Source of the DNA: Berberis thunbergii
Lineage: Eukaryota; Streptophyta; Magnoliopsida; Ranunculales; Berberidaceae
Length of the DNA: 64,000 nucleotides
NCBI GenBank assembly: GCA_003290165.1
Contig: QNQO01000679.1
Location: 372,001 to 436,000, forward strand
Direction: 5' to 3'
The notes under the pieces were generated by a model that was not told the origin of the DNA, ran no database searches, and saw only the letters and a program-made list of their open reading frames with translations. Position numbers and translations under genes: made by a program. Shown here in pieces: positions 43,404 to 54,420 of the stretch (the stretch's first letter is position 1; each line of letters opens with the position of its first letter).

Positions 43404-44171
43404 CAGAGTTCTTCACGAAAAAAAGCAGCTCGCACAACAGCTCGTTCACGCAGTCGCGCACAATCCTTCGTTCCTTCCTCATTATTCTCTGCTTCAGGTC
43501 ATGAACCAAGTGTAGCAAGAACAAATCATCACTCTATTCTTGTTCACAAATCAGCTCACACAACAACTGAATAACGAATATTCAGTTGATTTGCCAGCAC
43601 AAGAGCAACAGATGCAGCTTCATATGGTTCTCTCAATTTTGCTCCTTTCTATATCAGATTCAGCAAGGGAATTCTTTGTAGAAAGAAAGAATATGCAAAG
43701 GTGTTTTAGCAAGGGAATTCAGCAAGGGTTGTTTCAGGGCTTGATTCAAGGTTGTTTCAAGGTTTGATTCAGGGTTAAGGGTCTGATTCGAGGTTTTTCA
43801 AGGGCTGTAACAGGGCAATTTCAGGGTTATTTCAGGCTGTTTCAAGGTTATTTCAGGCAATTTTAGGGTTATTTCAGGCAGTTTCAGGGGTTATTTCAGG
43901 CTGTTTCAGGGGTTATTTCAGGCTGTTTCAGGGTTATTTCAGGGTGTGATTGCAGAGAGCGTGAAGTAGCAGTTGTTGTTTGTTGGGTTTCGGTGTTGTG
44001 AAAGGAAGACGACGGCTGTGAGTGGCGATTTTGTCTCGATGGAGGGTATGCGTGGTGTGGCGTCGTGATTGCGATGAGGGATGGCTTGTTGTGGTTGCAA
44101 GCGTGGTGTTTGCTGGGATTCGGGATTCAAAAGAAAAAAAATATGCAAAACAAGTTTAAAAAGATTGAACT
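43404..44171 (-). other. Copia leader with gag missing and a minisatellite
   Basis: A normal copia gag (about 200+ codons with a CCHC knuckle) would lie here, but none is recognisable. From 43,730 to 43,950 GGGTTATTTCAGGC(T/A)GTTTCA units of ~18-23 bp are repeated about ten times. The gag region appears deleted or replaced. Confidence 0.7.
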
Positions 44172-44183
44172 GCTCTGATACCA
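44172..44183 (-). other. Copia primer-binding site (initiator tRNA-Met)
   Basis: On the minus strand TGGTATCAGAGC directly follows the 5' LTR end CTATCTACA. This is the classic copia primer-binding sequence complementary to initiator tRNA-Met, and it fixes the element's orientation. Confidence 0.95.
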
Positions 44184-44374
44184 TGTAGATAGAAATACTT
44201 CAATTTATTGTATTGCTGATTCATCCCCAATAGGGGTATAAATACAATAGGGTTTCTTGTCTTACAAGAAACAATCTTACAGAATATAGAAACTAGGTTA
44301 CCTAAATATGAATTTAGAATATCCTAAATATATATGTTTCTATAATCTATAATTAGAATATACAGCTTTCTATA
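44184..44374 (-). repeat. Copia 5' LTR
   Basis: 191 bp, plus-strand TGTAGATAGAAATACTTC to TACAGCTTTCTATA. It differs from the 3' LTR by a handful of bases. Confidence 0.94.
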
Positions 44375-44795
44375 AGGCCCAACGAGGGAAAACGTTATCT
44401 GTAATAGTCTCCTCCTTTATGAAGATACGTCCTCGGAGGCGTGACTCTTTTTCGATGTAACATTCCACTCCCTTAAGGGAGAACTTTATCGAGCCTGGAT
44501 TTGGGTATCTAATTATGATTTATTCTGATGGGCCATGTTTGGGCTTTCATAACTGGATTCGTCCTCTTTAGGCTTTATGAATTGGTCTGGTCTTGGGATA
44601 CTTGATTCTCGTGATAGACGATCTCTGCCACGTGTGTGGCTGTGATGATAGTCTTATTTGATGTATCTTCAGCTACTCCCTCTTTAGTTAGTGGGTAAGC
44701 TGACGTGGCCACTAACTCGGTGACGGTTGGAATTTTGATTTCATAATTACCTCGCATTTAATGTTGTTGACAGCTTTTGGTGAGTTGACATCTGA
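44375..44795 (-). mobile_element. Right part of gypsy LTR2 after the copia insertion
   Basis: Resumes with AGGCCCAACG and continues GTAATAGTCTCCTCCTTTAT, GATACGTCCTCGGAGGCGTG and GGGCCATGTTTGGGCTT, as in the LTRs at 53.6 and 56.8 kb. The word GGGTAAGCTGACGTGGCCAC near 44,695 contains a TGACGTGG (ACGT-core, bZIP-type) site also present in LTR4. Confidence 0.8.
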
Positions 44796-45211
44796 TAGTC
44801 TTTGTCATCCAAGGACTGGGTATATTGCGCTCTACCCGTGCATGTTTTCGTCCGACCTTCAATTCTCAGCTCCATTGTTGTTTTGATAATATCTGGATTT
44901 TTGGGTATTCGTCATGTTCAGATGGGTCCTAATGGATGGAGGGTTATGATTTCTACTTATGCGAGAGTCATTATTTTCGGCATTTCCTTAACTGTTAGAA
45001 TCCTGCACTCGGTGATTGGTCTGTTGGTGACCTAAAAATTTGTTTCATCCGTTTTCCCGCCTAATTTGGGAATCTCAACGATGACATTAGGGACTGTTCA
45101 AGGTTTTGGTTTTATGCTTCTGTCAGCTCTGGTCACTTCAAATTACGGGGTCGTCAGATTGTTTGACTGTTCTGAGTCCTGATAAATGGAAGGACTCACA
45201 ACTAACTGTGG
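44796..45211 (+). pseudogene. Accessory ORF of copy B, 5' part
   Basis: Encodes GPNGWRVMISTYARVIIFGI then SLTVRILHSVIGLLVT, closely similar to RNGWRLMVSFYARAILFFIP and LTVRVLHSVVGLMVTK in copy C. Relative to copy C about 330 bp including the start are missing. It is interrupted at 45,212 by the inverted-repeat element and continues at 48,178. Confidence 0.65.
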
Positions 45212-45215
45212 AGGA

Positions 45216-46010
45216 GTAATGAAAATTTCAATAATAAATTCCCCAAATAAATATCTGACAAAACTGAGCATTTATATATCCAAATCCTACATCTGATTAC
45301 ATAGGAATAATAATAAAGATCTAAAAAGAATAAAACGTGTCGACTCCTCAGCTATTGCCAAACAGCTACTATCCTTCCTTACGCTCCAATTAACCCTGAT
45401 GGTTCTCTGGAGCTACGCTCCCAAATTTGTAAAACAATACAAAATCTGGGTCAGTATAATCATACTGGTGTGAGCAAATTTACAAATCAAGACAATTAAA
45501 AATAAAAGGACAAAATGCAAATTTCACCTTAAGGAAGACATGTAGTTCTCATTCGAGGTTCGAATGAGCTGTTAGTTTCTTCCCTCAAGGCTAACCTAGT
45601 ACAAGCTAAAATAATCTATACACAATTTCATGGCATGCTCAATTCCATGGTTTTATTTAATTATTTATTTTTGTTCTCTAATTCTTGGCTTCTTTTCCAC
45701 AATCGCACTCTCCTCCTGTGCCGAACACACCTCACCCAAGTGTGCCTCCCTTGCCATCGAAGCCACTCAGAGCGTACATGACCTAAGTGGGGTGCCACCT
45801 CGAGTGTCATGTTATCTCACCCGAAGTTCGATCACTGGCAAGTATTCTTCCTAAATCTACACGTACAACCGAACTCACATGGAACGGTGCACCGATATGC
45901 AAGCAAGTCTGCATACCCATAATTCTATTACACGTATACAAGCAAGTTTGTATACACAAGTTCTTTTCTTTTCACATTTTTTTTTTTCTGGAATTGTGAA
46001 AAAAAGAACA
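45216..46010 (+). repeat. Left arm of the inverted repeat
   Basis: Shares with the right arm GAAAATTTCAATAATAAATT, GCATTTATATATCCAAATCC and CATTCGAGGTTCGAATGAGC (a perfect short palindrome TTCGAGGTTCGAA-type). It contains a 74-codon ORF (45,630-45,854) that is also open in the other arm. Confidence 0.88.
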
Positions 46011-46288
46011 TTTACCAACTATTTTATTTGAGCCATTACTTTTCCAAATCAATTAACATCACATCACATTCCCCCTACAATTACCACGGTTATATTCACA
46101 ACATTTTAACCATGACCACTGTTCTAACATAAGTAGGTTATGGTTTATGGAATGACGTATTTCACTGCTACAAAAATTTTCAACGTTTAGCAATCAATGC
46201 AAAAGCAATGGTCCAGAATCACTAACGTTTGCTCTATTTGACAATAAATGATAAAGCTGAATGAGAAGGAGACTTACAGATATGAAAA

Positions 46289-46338
<50 letters not shown>

Positions 46339-47229
46339 GTTGGGATGTCGCCATCCACCATCCCATCCACAAAGGAAAGCTGTCGCCATCCACCAAAACA
46401 AAACCGTTTTTTTTTTTTTTTTTGCTAAACCAAAACCAAACCAGTTTTTTTTTCATCATTCATTAAGTAAGAGATGTCACTATCTACCACCCCATCAACA
46501 AACAAAACATTTTTCTAAACTTTTTTACCCTTAATATTTTATTTTTTATTTTTTCAGTAAAGATGTTTGTCAGCGATGATTTCAAGATTTCATCAAAAGT
46601 CTCCATCAAAAGTGATTCACAAGGTCCCCATCAATTCCCATCAACAACAATGAAAGATGTTCACAAATTTCCCTAGCGACAGTAAAGCAGTAAAACCGAT
46701 TTCACGACATAATGAAGTCTATCTCACAAAATGTCTCTATCAATAATAGTAAACAATAAAAATCGATTTCACATATTACAAGCTACTTCATTGAGAAAAA
46801 GCAATGAAGGGAATAGAGTTTCACTCACTAGTATTTTTCTTTGCAAGATTCCAAGCTTCTTCTTTTCAAGCGCCTCCCCACCCTTTCAACGCATGTTTTT
46901 TTTTTCTTGTGTATGGGTGCAGGGAGGAAAAAACTAGGGTTTATCTTTTTTTAAATAAAAATTTAGGGTTGCATTAGCTAAACACACCCATCTCTTATCT
47001 CTTACCCACCACCAGCCTAAACCTAAGTTTGAAATTAAAAATCATAAACTATTATTACTTGTAATTATTATCAATTAATAATTACTACTAATAAATATTA
47101 TTAACTTTTAAAATAATGCAAGTATATTGGTAAGTGAATTGGGGGGGGGGGGGTATTACAATATACACACCTTAAAAGAATCTCGTTCCGAGATTCGGTA
47201 GGATAAGGATTAGGCGAATAATTCTGGGT
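46011..47229. other. Spacer of the inverted-repeat element
   Basis: No protein. It contains an (AAT)n microsatellite at 46,290-46,337, T runs near 46,406 and 46,445, repeated CCATCCAC words, and a G run of ~13 at 47,140-47,152. Confidence 0.6.
46290..46337. repeat. (AAT)n microsatellite
   Basis: About sixteen AAT/ATA units in a row. Confidence 0.95.
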
Positions 47230-48177
47230 GCATATGCTTTACTTTGTCCTCCAACTCCAGAAAAAAAAATTGTGAAAAGAAAAGAAACTGACTTGCTTGT
47301 ATACGTGTGATAGAATTATGGGTATGTAGACTTGCTTGCATATCGGTGCACCGTTCCATGTGAGTTCGGTTGTACGTGTAGATTTAGGAAGAATACTTGC
47401 CAGTGATTGAACTTCGGGTGAGATGACATGATACTCGAGGTGGCACCCCATTTGGGTCATGTACACTCCGAGTGACTTCGATGGCAAGGGAGACACACTT
47501 GGGTGAGGTGTGTTCGGCACAAGAGGAGAGTGCGATTGTGGAAAAGAAGCCAAGAATTAGAGAACAAAAATAAATAATTAAATAAAACCATTGAATTGAG
47601 CATGCCATGAAATTGTGTATAGATTATTTTAGTTTGTACTAGGTTAATCTTGAGGGAAGAAACTAACAGCTCATTCGAACCTCGAATGAGAACTACCTGT
47701 CTTCCTTAAGGTGAAATTTGCATATTGTCCTTTTATTTTTAATTGTCTTGATTTGTAAGTTTGCTCACACCAGTATGATTATACTGACCCAGATTTTGTA
47801 TTGTTTTACAAATTTGGGTACGTTCTTAATGAGCGTAGCCCCAGAGAACCATCATGGTTAATTGGAGCGTAAGGAAGGATAATAGCTGCGTGGCGATAGC
47901 TGAGGAGTCGACACGTTTTATTCTTTTTAGATCTTTATTATTATTCCTACGTAATCAGATGTAGGATTTGGATATAAATGCTCAGTTTTGTCAAATATTT
48001 ATTTGGGGAATTTATTATTGAAATTTTCATTTATTCGTTGTGAACCTCATTTTTTAGAGGAAGAATATTGAGGAAGCTTATTAGTTGTTTTCTGCCTTCC
48101 ATTTAAAGTGTTCCTGTTATGCCTTGGTTTTTGGACAATCTATTTATTTATGTTGTTCAAAAATCGGGGCGTGACAG
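47230..48177 (-). repeat. Right arm of the inverted repeat with intact outer LTR-like end
   Basis: Inverted copy of 45,216-46,010 plus ~145 bp ending GGGGCGTGACA at 48,177. The extra end is missing from the left arm. Confidence 0.85.
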
Positions 48178-50076
48178 ATCGTTTCTTGGAACTTCCCGTG
48201 GTCCCCTTGGAAACGTTTATCCCTGAGATATCATGAGGCGTAGTGTCTTATACACTATGAACGAGGCGGAACGCGCTTTGCTTATTGAATCACATGCTAA
48301 GGAGACCGTTGCTCGTGTTGTTCCTGCTGGTGTTAGTGATGCTAGCATTGATTGGGAAGCGAGCTCGGAAAAAGTATTATGAATCTCAATGCTCCTGTTA
48401 GCACTGGTGTTGCTGGCCCAACTTTTAGGAAGAAGAAACTTTCGAGGCCTGCCAGCCCGTCGAAACAATTAATGATAAATTCAGGCCATGTTCTGAAAAA
48501 GAAACGACTTTCCACTCGTCGTATTGCTCGGGTTGTTTCTCGCCCAGGTTCTTCTGATAAGGGGGTTGTGAAGGAGGATCGCTTATCCCTCGAGGAGGCC
48601 GAGGAGATGACATTGGCGATGGAGAGGAATAAGAAGGAAACTACTCGTCAGTTGGATGATAATGAAAAGAGGCTCATCTCCATTTATGCTGTGTCGGACG
48701 TTGTTGGATGCTCTATTGATGATCCTCGAGTTATCGATGATAAGATGATTCAACAGGCGGTGGAACAGTATAAAGAGGTTGGTGATCGTGGTCAGAATTT
48801 TGAGGTTTTTCCTCCTTGATCTCCTTCCAATCTTGTTGATGATGCGGCGAGGTAATTAATTTATTCTCTTGCTCATCTAGATCTTTCTGTTCCTGTTACC
48901 AGTACTGCTCGTTATGCTTCTGTTGCGATTACTTCGCAGCTAGAAGGCAAAAATAGTTTTTTTTATCATCACCGCTATTTCGCCCGCACTTCCCGACGTT
49001 GGAGGAGGTTCCTTTATGCTTCCATATCCTCGCGTCCTTCACCCACAAATTAGTTGGAAGGAGCCAAACCCGAAGGACATCTGTATCAAGTCGGATTGAA
49101 AGTTTTGTTGGTTTACCCGGCTTGACGTGCAAGATGGTGCACGTAGGTTGGTCAAATAATGACATAGGCGGGCGGTAGAAGGGTTTTCGATGCTTGTGTT
49201 GGATTTCAATACTCATATCGACTATTGATGGAATGAATCACTTCACTTATGCCGCGATGGGGTCAGAGAACAAGACTGGTCGTGGCTAGGTGGCTGCTCT
49301 TGAGAGGAAGTTGGCAGCGCTGTTGCTGGTGTTTTCTTACGTCCTTTGTCAGTTTGACGCGTTGAAGACGCAGTGCGCGAAACAGGAAAGGGTAGCTGGG
49401 TCTGCTCTGGCCTTTTTAAAGGAAGTGAAAGCTACGCGAGATTTGATGTGGAGTTTGAGACTTCGATGACCAATTTGTACAGGGCTCGTGCACGATTGGA
49501 CGAGTTGGAAAAAGAGTTGTTTGTCGAGAAAACGTGACATGATGAGGCCCTTTGCTCCGTCATTGAGCAGTCAGTTAGCTGTAAGATTGCTGAAGAACGG
49601 GTGGAGCAATTGATAGTTGCACTTGATGGAGTCAAGTCAGATATCTTCACCATGCTGGCCACTGCTGAAGGGCAATTGATTTCAATTAAGAACGAGCTTG
49701 CTGCAACAAAGGACAAGCTAAGGAGTCCGGAGGTGGAAGATTGGAAGAGAGTTGTTGATCAACGAGTCGAGTTTCTTGACTATATTGAAGGGCTTGGTGT
49801 GTCGATTTATCTGAGTATCGTCACTTGGTTGATCAAGCCTTCGAGGATGAAGATGTTGAAGAAGGTACTTCGGATCTCCCAAGGGATTTTGTAGACGAAG
49901 AACCATTATATCTTCCTCCTTCCAGCCAGGCTCTATCGCTCTTTTTTGTCGTTGAAAGAAGAACCTTGTCTCCTCCTACAATTGTCATTGCGGTTTCTCT
50001 TCCATCAGACGCTCTTGCTGCTTCTACTGTTATTTCTTCGAATGTTCTATCTTCTCCTCCGGATGTAACAAAGTGA
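48178..50076 (+). pseudogene. Accessory ORF of copy B, 3' part
   Basis: Continues with YTMNEAERALLIESHAKE and GVSDASIDWE, matching YTMNEAERTMLTESRAED and GVSGASIDYE of copy C. Later pieces encode charged, coiled-coil-prone sequence (49,560-49,760) and the segment RVEFLDYIEGLGVSIYLS near 49,760-49,815, shared with RVELLDYIEGLGVDLSKY in copy C. Several stops and frameshifts make it a pseudogene. Function of the family is unknown. Confidence 0.65.
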
Positions 50077-50629
50077 TTTTATGAATGAAAAACATTTCTT
50101 TTTAACAATATTGTATTGCCTTTCATTTAATTTCCGCTTCGATGCTTTCTCTTTGAAGACGTGACTTGTCTTGGATCGTGTGGGTTGACTCATTGTATAT
50201 GATACGTGTGTTCCCCTCATCAAGTCATTGTAGTATAATGGTGAGGCTTATCCGTATTTCTGTTTTTGTGCTTGTTTGTCGACCATCTGACGTTTATTTT
50301 ATTTTATTTTTTAACTCTTGTCAATCGAGGGATTTTCCTCGTTCAGATCCTCGAGTATTCGTTTCGTGATCGGGTGTGTTGGTTGCTCCAAGAGTCTTAC
50401 TGTATGCCAAAGTGTTCCACATTTTGAAGTGTTGGCTGGATTCGGGTGGTTTTGTGAGTGAATTGACTCGTACCTTTTTACTTTTAGGTCCATTGTAATT
50501 GTTGAAGTAAGTTGTATTGCGTATCTCCAACTTTCACTTCCTAGTCCAATATTTTTATGGGCTAGAGGGCCTCTATGGCTACATTTTCACTTATGTCTGG
50601 ATTTCTTGATCAGATGTATAGGGATGAAT
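50077..50629. other. Non-coding part of gypsy copy B
   Basis: T-rich DNA between the accessory ORF and the repeat array. No protein is seen. Confidence 0.5.
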
Positions 50630-51150
50630 AAGTTGACTCGTTCATCATTGCCTCGTTGGTCTTACGTGTTGGTTGACCCGAAGTTTTTTTCGAATAAGTT
50701 GACTTGTTTGTTCTTTGTTCGTCGAACTGACATGCTAGTCTACTCGAAGTTTATTTGAGTAAGTTGACTTCTTCGTACCAACTTTTACTTTGTTGGTTCG
50801 ACAAACTAGTCGACCTGAAGTGTGTTTGAGTAAGTTGACTTTTTCTCCCCAACTTTTATGTTGTTGTTTCAACATACTAGTTGATCCAAAGTGTATTTGA
50901 GTACGTTAACTTTTTCATCCCAACTTTTACTTCGTTGGACTTACATTTCAGTCAACTTGAAGTGTATTTTAGCAAGTTCACTTTTTCGTCCCAACTTTTA
51001 CTTCGTTGGTTCGACATACTAGTAAATCTGAAGTGTGTTTGAGTAGGTTGACTTTTTTGTCCTAACTTTTACTTCGTTGGTCTGACATTTTAGTCGACTC
51101 GAAATGTATTTGAGTAAGTTCATTTTTTCATCCCAACTTTGACTATGTTT
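50630..51150. repeat. ~71-bp tandem repeat array, copy B
   Basis: The motif ACATACTAG or variant recurs at 50,801, 50,872, 50,943, 51,014 and 51,086 (spacing 71-72). Each unit carries AAGTTGACTT and CAACTTTTACTTCGTTGG. It occupies the same position as the 179-bp array of copy A but is unrelated to it in sequence. Confidence 0.9.
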
Positions 51151-52009
51151 GTTGATTAGACCAAAAGTTTGTTGTTTGTGTGTGACTTATGCGTCCTTAA
51201 ACTTTGCTTATGGCTTAATATGCCAATTGCTTCTTATTGTCTGGCTTTAGCGCCTCAATTTTATTGCTCGGCGTAAGTTGGAGAGTTTTGAACTCAGAGC
51301 TTTATTGATATTCCCATTTCGGATGTTTAACAACTAGTAGTAGTAGTTATTCTTTTCCCATAGAGTTACGCTTTGTTGTAGAGTCTGCGTTGCATCTCTC
51401 TGACTGCTGGTTAGTTTGTTTTGCCTTGAGTGGTCTTGGCCTATTCATTGTAACTTTCTCCTTCCTGATTTTCTGTAGTGTTACCATCTGTTGATTATGT
51501 GTATCGTTGTCGTGAAGTAGGTAACAATCTCATAACGTTTTTTGATCGAATTATTGGGTGTGTTCTTTCGACAGACTTGTTCAACGAGTGGAGTGGGATG
51601 TAGCCCCAAATTGTCCAATCATGCTCACATTAGTATCAGCTACTGAAGTTTTATTCGTCGAATAAAATTTGTTTGCGTTGATTTCTCGTCGGTAATATAA
51701 TAGGCGTTGTCATGGATAATGCGAGTTGAGTTAAAACTTGTTAGTAGAGTCCTCGGATTACGTCAGTTGGTTGGTCCCCATTTGAGGTCTAATTTCTCTG
51801 CACTCCTCATTGTAATTTAACGTATTGGTTTATCTGTTCTCGTTCGGTATCGTTTGCGCTCCTACTTCGATATAGATCAGCTCGAGTGGGCGATAGTTAT
51901 TGGTCGATTATTTGGTTGACTTGACTGTCTTCTTCCTCTAGCTATGCAATGCAGGGTGTATATCAATTCTCTGGGTTGCTCTTTAAATCCAGCGGTTGTG
52001 TCAGCCTTC
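51151..52009. other. Spacer between repeat array and gag, copy B
   Basis: No protein. Homologous spacers occur at 54,420-55,215 and 60,956-61,760. Where pol genes would be expected there is only this ~0.8 kb. Confidence 0.6.
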
Positions 52010-53490
52010 TCTTTCCCTTTGGGTTGTTTATCAGGCAGTCCGATGAATGCGTCAAGTCATCTTCTTTGGACCCAATGCTTCACTTCATCTTTCAGGTGGT
52101 GGCAGTCTTCGGTGTTGTGCCCCTGATCTTTGTGAAAGGAACAATATTTTCTATTGTCTCTCCCCTTAGGGGTCTCCTTTCATTCTGAGTGGTCAGTTGA
52201 TATCTTCCCATTTTGCCATGTGCTTTAGTATATTCGTTCGGTCTTCAAGGCCGTGTACGACTTGTATGTATTTTTCACCATGCTTATTACTCGCTCATGT
52301 CTGGGCCTTGCCGATTGTAGCTTTCCAGATTCTTGCTAGTTACACTCGGGCCTCCCATTAGTTCGGTGCTTTTTGACTGATCGTTTTCCTCCGGGGTTTG
52401 TTGTGTCTCCTTCTTTCTTCCCTCATTTCTTGGCTCTTCGAATGAGTCTCCCTCTCGGATTCGTTCTTCTTACTGGCGGCTATCATCTCCTCGAGAGTGA
52501 TGTGCCTTTGAGCGGTCTTCAATAGAATTTTCATGTTCTTTGGGGGGTTTCAGGTTCAGAGTATCAAAGAAGGGCCATCTTTTCAGTTCGGTGGTGAAAG
52601 TAGCGGTGGCCGTGTTGTTGTTGTATCCATCGATCATTGTTAACTCGTTAGTGAATTGAGTAACATACTCCTTTATTGTCTCACCGGGCTTCTGTTTGAT
52701 GTGGAATAAGTAGTGTGGCCCCTTCCTCACCCGTTGACTGTCGATGAAAACCTCGTAATGAAGGCGGTAGCCAACGCCTCAAATGAGTCTATTGATCTTG
52801 GTTTAGGTTGTAGAACCAGTTCATTGCTGTGGAGGTGAGACTTGTCAGAAGCATTATGCATATGATGAATTCTGTGCTCTCCTTCAATGACATCATGTCG
52901 TGAAAGTCTCGTAAATGGTTAGTTAGATCGGTGGTACCATCGTAAGCTTCAAACCTTGGTGGGATGAACTTCTTTGGCATAGGAGTCACCATGAGTGCGT
53001 CGGATAATGATGGTCTGGCTAGTTCATACAGTACATTGGGATTTGTGACTCCGATTCTGAATGAGATTTTAGCAGCGCTCTCGCTGCTCTAGGGAGGTCT
53101 CGTTTTGAAGTGGTTTGCTGTTTCGAGAGTTACATATTAAGGTTCTGCAGGAATTTCGCTAGCGTAGTTTTGTTGGGGGGGGGGGGCGCTTGGACGGGGC
53201 CAGCGGATTGAGCTTGCTCCTGGGTGAACTTTTCACCATTTTGATCATCTGATCCATCTGGATCATGAGTAGGCCTACATGTGGATCCATGGTGGCGCCT
53301 CTAGATGTCTGGGATGTTTGAGCCACCTCGTGCTACGACTCTCTGTTGTCATGCATGGTCGTCCCGATGTTCGTCATTGGGTCTGCAGTGTGCTCTATTG
53401 GTGGCGCAGTTTCTTTGGTGGGAGGGTTGTTTTGATTGTTGTCGGGTTGAGGATCTGTGGAGTGCTCCATTTGTTCTGATGGCTCTTTAA
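52010..53490 (-). pseudogene. Ty3/gypsy gag, copy B
   Basis: Minus-strand pieces in order: about 53,490-53,220 (N-terminal, low complexity), 52,992-52,789 (PMPKKFIPPRFEAYDGTTDL, TNHLRDFHDMM, AMNWFYNL: the Retrotrans_gag fold), 52,730-52,500 (FHIKQKPGETIKEYVTQFTN, ELTMIDGYN), and near 52,150-52,070 [20 protein letters not shown], the zinc-knuckle-like post-gag motif. Frameshifts separate the pieces. Gag would form the virus-like particle; protease and polymerase genes do not follow. Confidence 0.82.
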
Positions 53491-53548
53491 CCGTCGTTCA
53501 TAATAGAGGAAATTTGTTACTATGGATTTTCTTCTTAAAAGGAAAACT

Positions 53549-53575
53549 TGTTGTTCCCCATAGACAGCGCCAAAC
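53549..53575 (-). other. Leader/primer-binding region next to LTR3
   Basis: On the minus strand the LTR end GGATGCATCA is followed by GTTTGGCGCTGTCTATGGGG. A TTTGGCGC...GGGGA leader directly after the LTR is common in plant Ty3/gypsy elements. It confirms that gag of copy B uses LTR3 as its 5' LTR. Confidence 0.7.
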
Positions 53576-53996
53576 TGATGCATCCAAAATCCAGTCTCCA
53601 ATAAGTAAAACTTGCAAAACAAATGTTAGATTGCCAAATACTACCTTTTTGGTGGCCGAAGGCACTCCAATGCTTAAGTCAGTAACTCAGTTAGAGATGG
53701 AGATAAAACTGGAAAGAATTCAATTAAAATTGCATACATTTGTTGAATGTTCCCTTTACTTCTTTTAATGGTCGTTGTTGATTCCCTTCGTGACTTAAGC
53801 ATGTGAGGCACATTAAGGGGAGAAATTCTCTGTAACAGTCTCCACCTTTATGAAGATACGTCCTCGGAGCCGTAACTCTCTCCATGACTCTTTTTCAATG
53901 TAAGGTTCCTCCCTTAAAGGAAAACTTTATTGGGCCTGAATTTGGGCCTCTATTATGATTTATTCTAATGGGCCTGTTTGAGCATTCATGACTGGA
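53576..53996 (-). mobile_element. Gypsy LTR3, truncated and shared by two units
   Basis: Starts TGATGCATCC and carries the LTR words AATGCTTAAGTCAG, GACTTAAGCATGTGAGGC and GAAGATACGTCCTCGGAG. It stops after TTCATGACTGGAT and jumps directly into the tandem repeats, so its remaining ~350+ bp and an accessory ORF were deleted. Confidence 0.82.
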
Positions 53997-54420
53997 TACT
54001 GGTCGACCTCAAAGCTTTCTGAATTAAGTTTACTCGTTCGTCCAACTCTTACTTTGTTGGTTGGACGTATTAGTTAACCCGAAGTTGTCTTTTAATTAAG
54101 TTGACTAGTTTTTCAAACTTCTACTTCTTTGGTTGACGTACTAGTCGACCTGAAGCTTTCTGAATTAAGTTGACTCATTCGTCCAAATCTTACTTCGTTG
54201 GTTTGACGTACTAGTCAACCCGAAGTTTCCTTTTAATTAATTTGACTTGTTTGTCCAACTTTTACTTCGTTGGTTCGACATACTAGTCGACCTAAAACAT
54301 TCAGATTAAGTTGACTCGTTCGTCCAACTCTTACTTCGTTGGTTTGATGTACTAGTTAACTCGAAGTTGTTTTTAAATTAAGTTGTTGACTTGTTTATCC
54401 AACTTCTACGTCATGGTTGA
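53997..54420. repeat. Dimeric ~142-bp tandem repeat array, truncated unit B'
   Basis: Alternating units GAAGCTTTCTGAATTAAGTT and CGAAGTTGTCTTTTAATTAA separated by GACGTACTAGTCAACC-type boxes, as in the 60-kb array. About six half-units. Confidence 0.88.

Larger units (their letters stand above)
24297..44374 (-). mobile_element. Ty1/copia retrotransposon, nested and rearranged
   Basis: The minus-strand order is 5' LTR (44,374-44,184), primer-binding site, leader, protease/GAG-pre-integrase, integrase, connector, reverse transcriptase, RNase H, polypurine tract (ACTTGAGGGGGAG), 3' LTR (26,575-26,383), with a second LTR copy at 24,495-24,297. Target duplication AGGCG (24,292-24,296) / AGGCC (44,375-44,379) within a gypsy LTR. 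A CACTA element splits integrase at 28,808. The gag domain is missing and several frameshifts exist, so it is not autonomous. LTRs are ~191-199 bp. Confidence 0.93.
45212..48177. mobile_element. ~3-kb inverted-repeat (fold-back) element inserted in the copy B accessory ORF
   Basis: The left arm (45,216-46,010) and right arm (47,230-48,031, inverted) are ~800-bp near-identical inverted copies around a ~1.2-kb spacer. The right side extends a further ~145 bp and ends CGGGGCGTGACA, i.e. TGTCACGCCCCG on the minus strand, a common plant gypsy LTR terminus. This suggests two inverted LTRs, the left one truncated. Comparison with copy C (58,250) shows the host ORF continuing on both sides. Confidence 0.8.

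Noticed and set aside
46248..46466. Poly-asparagine ORF
   Set aside because: It is the (AAT)n microsatellite translated; no conserved flanking protein.
50630..51150. Regular repeats with spacers, CRISPR-like at first sight
   Set aside because: Units are contiguous diverged tandem repeats without unique spacers, in plant retroelement DNA; no cas genes.
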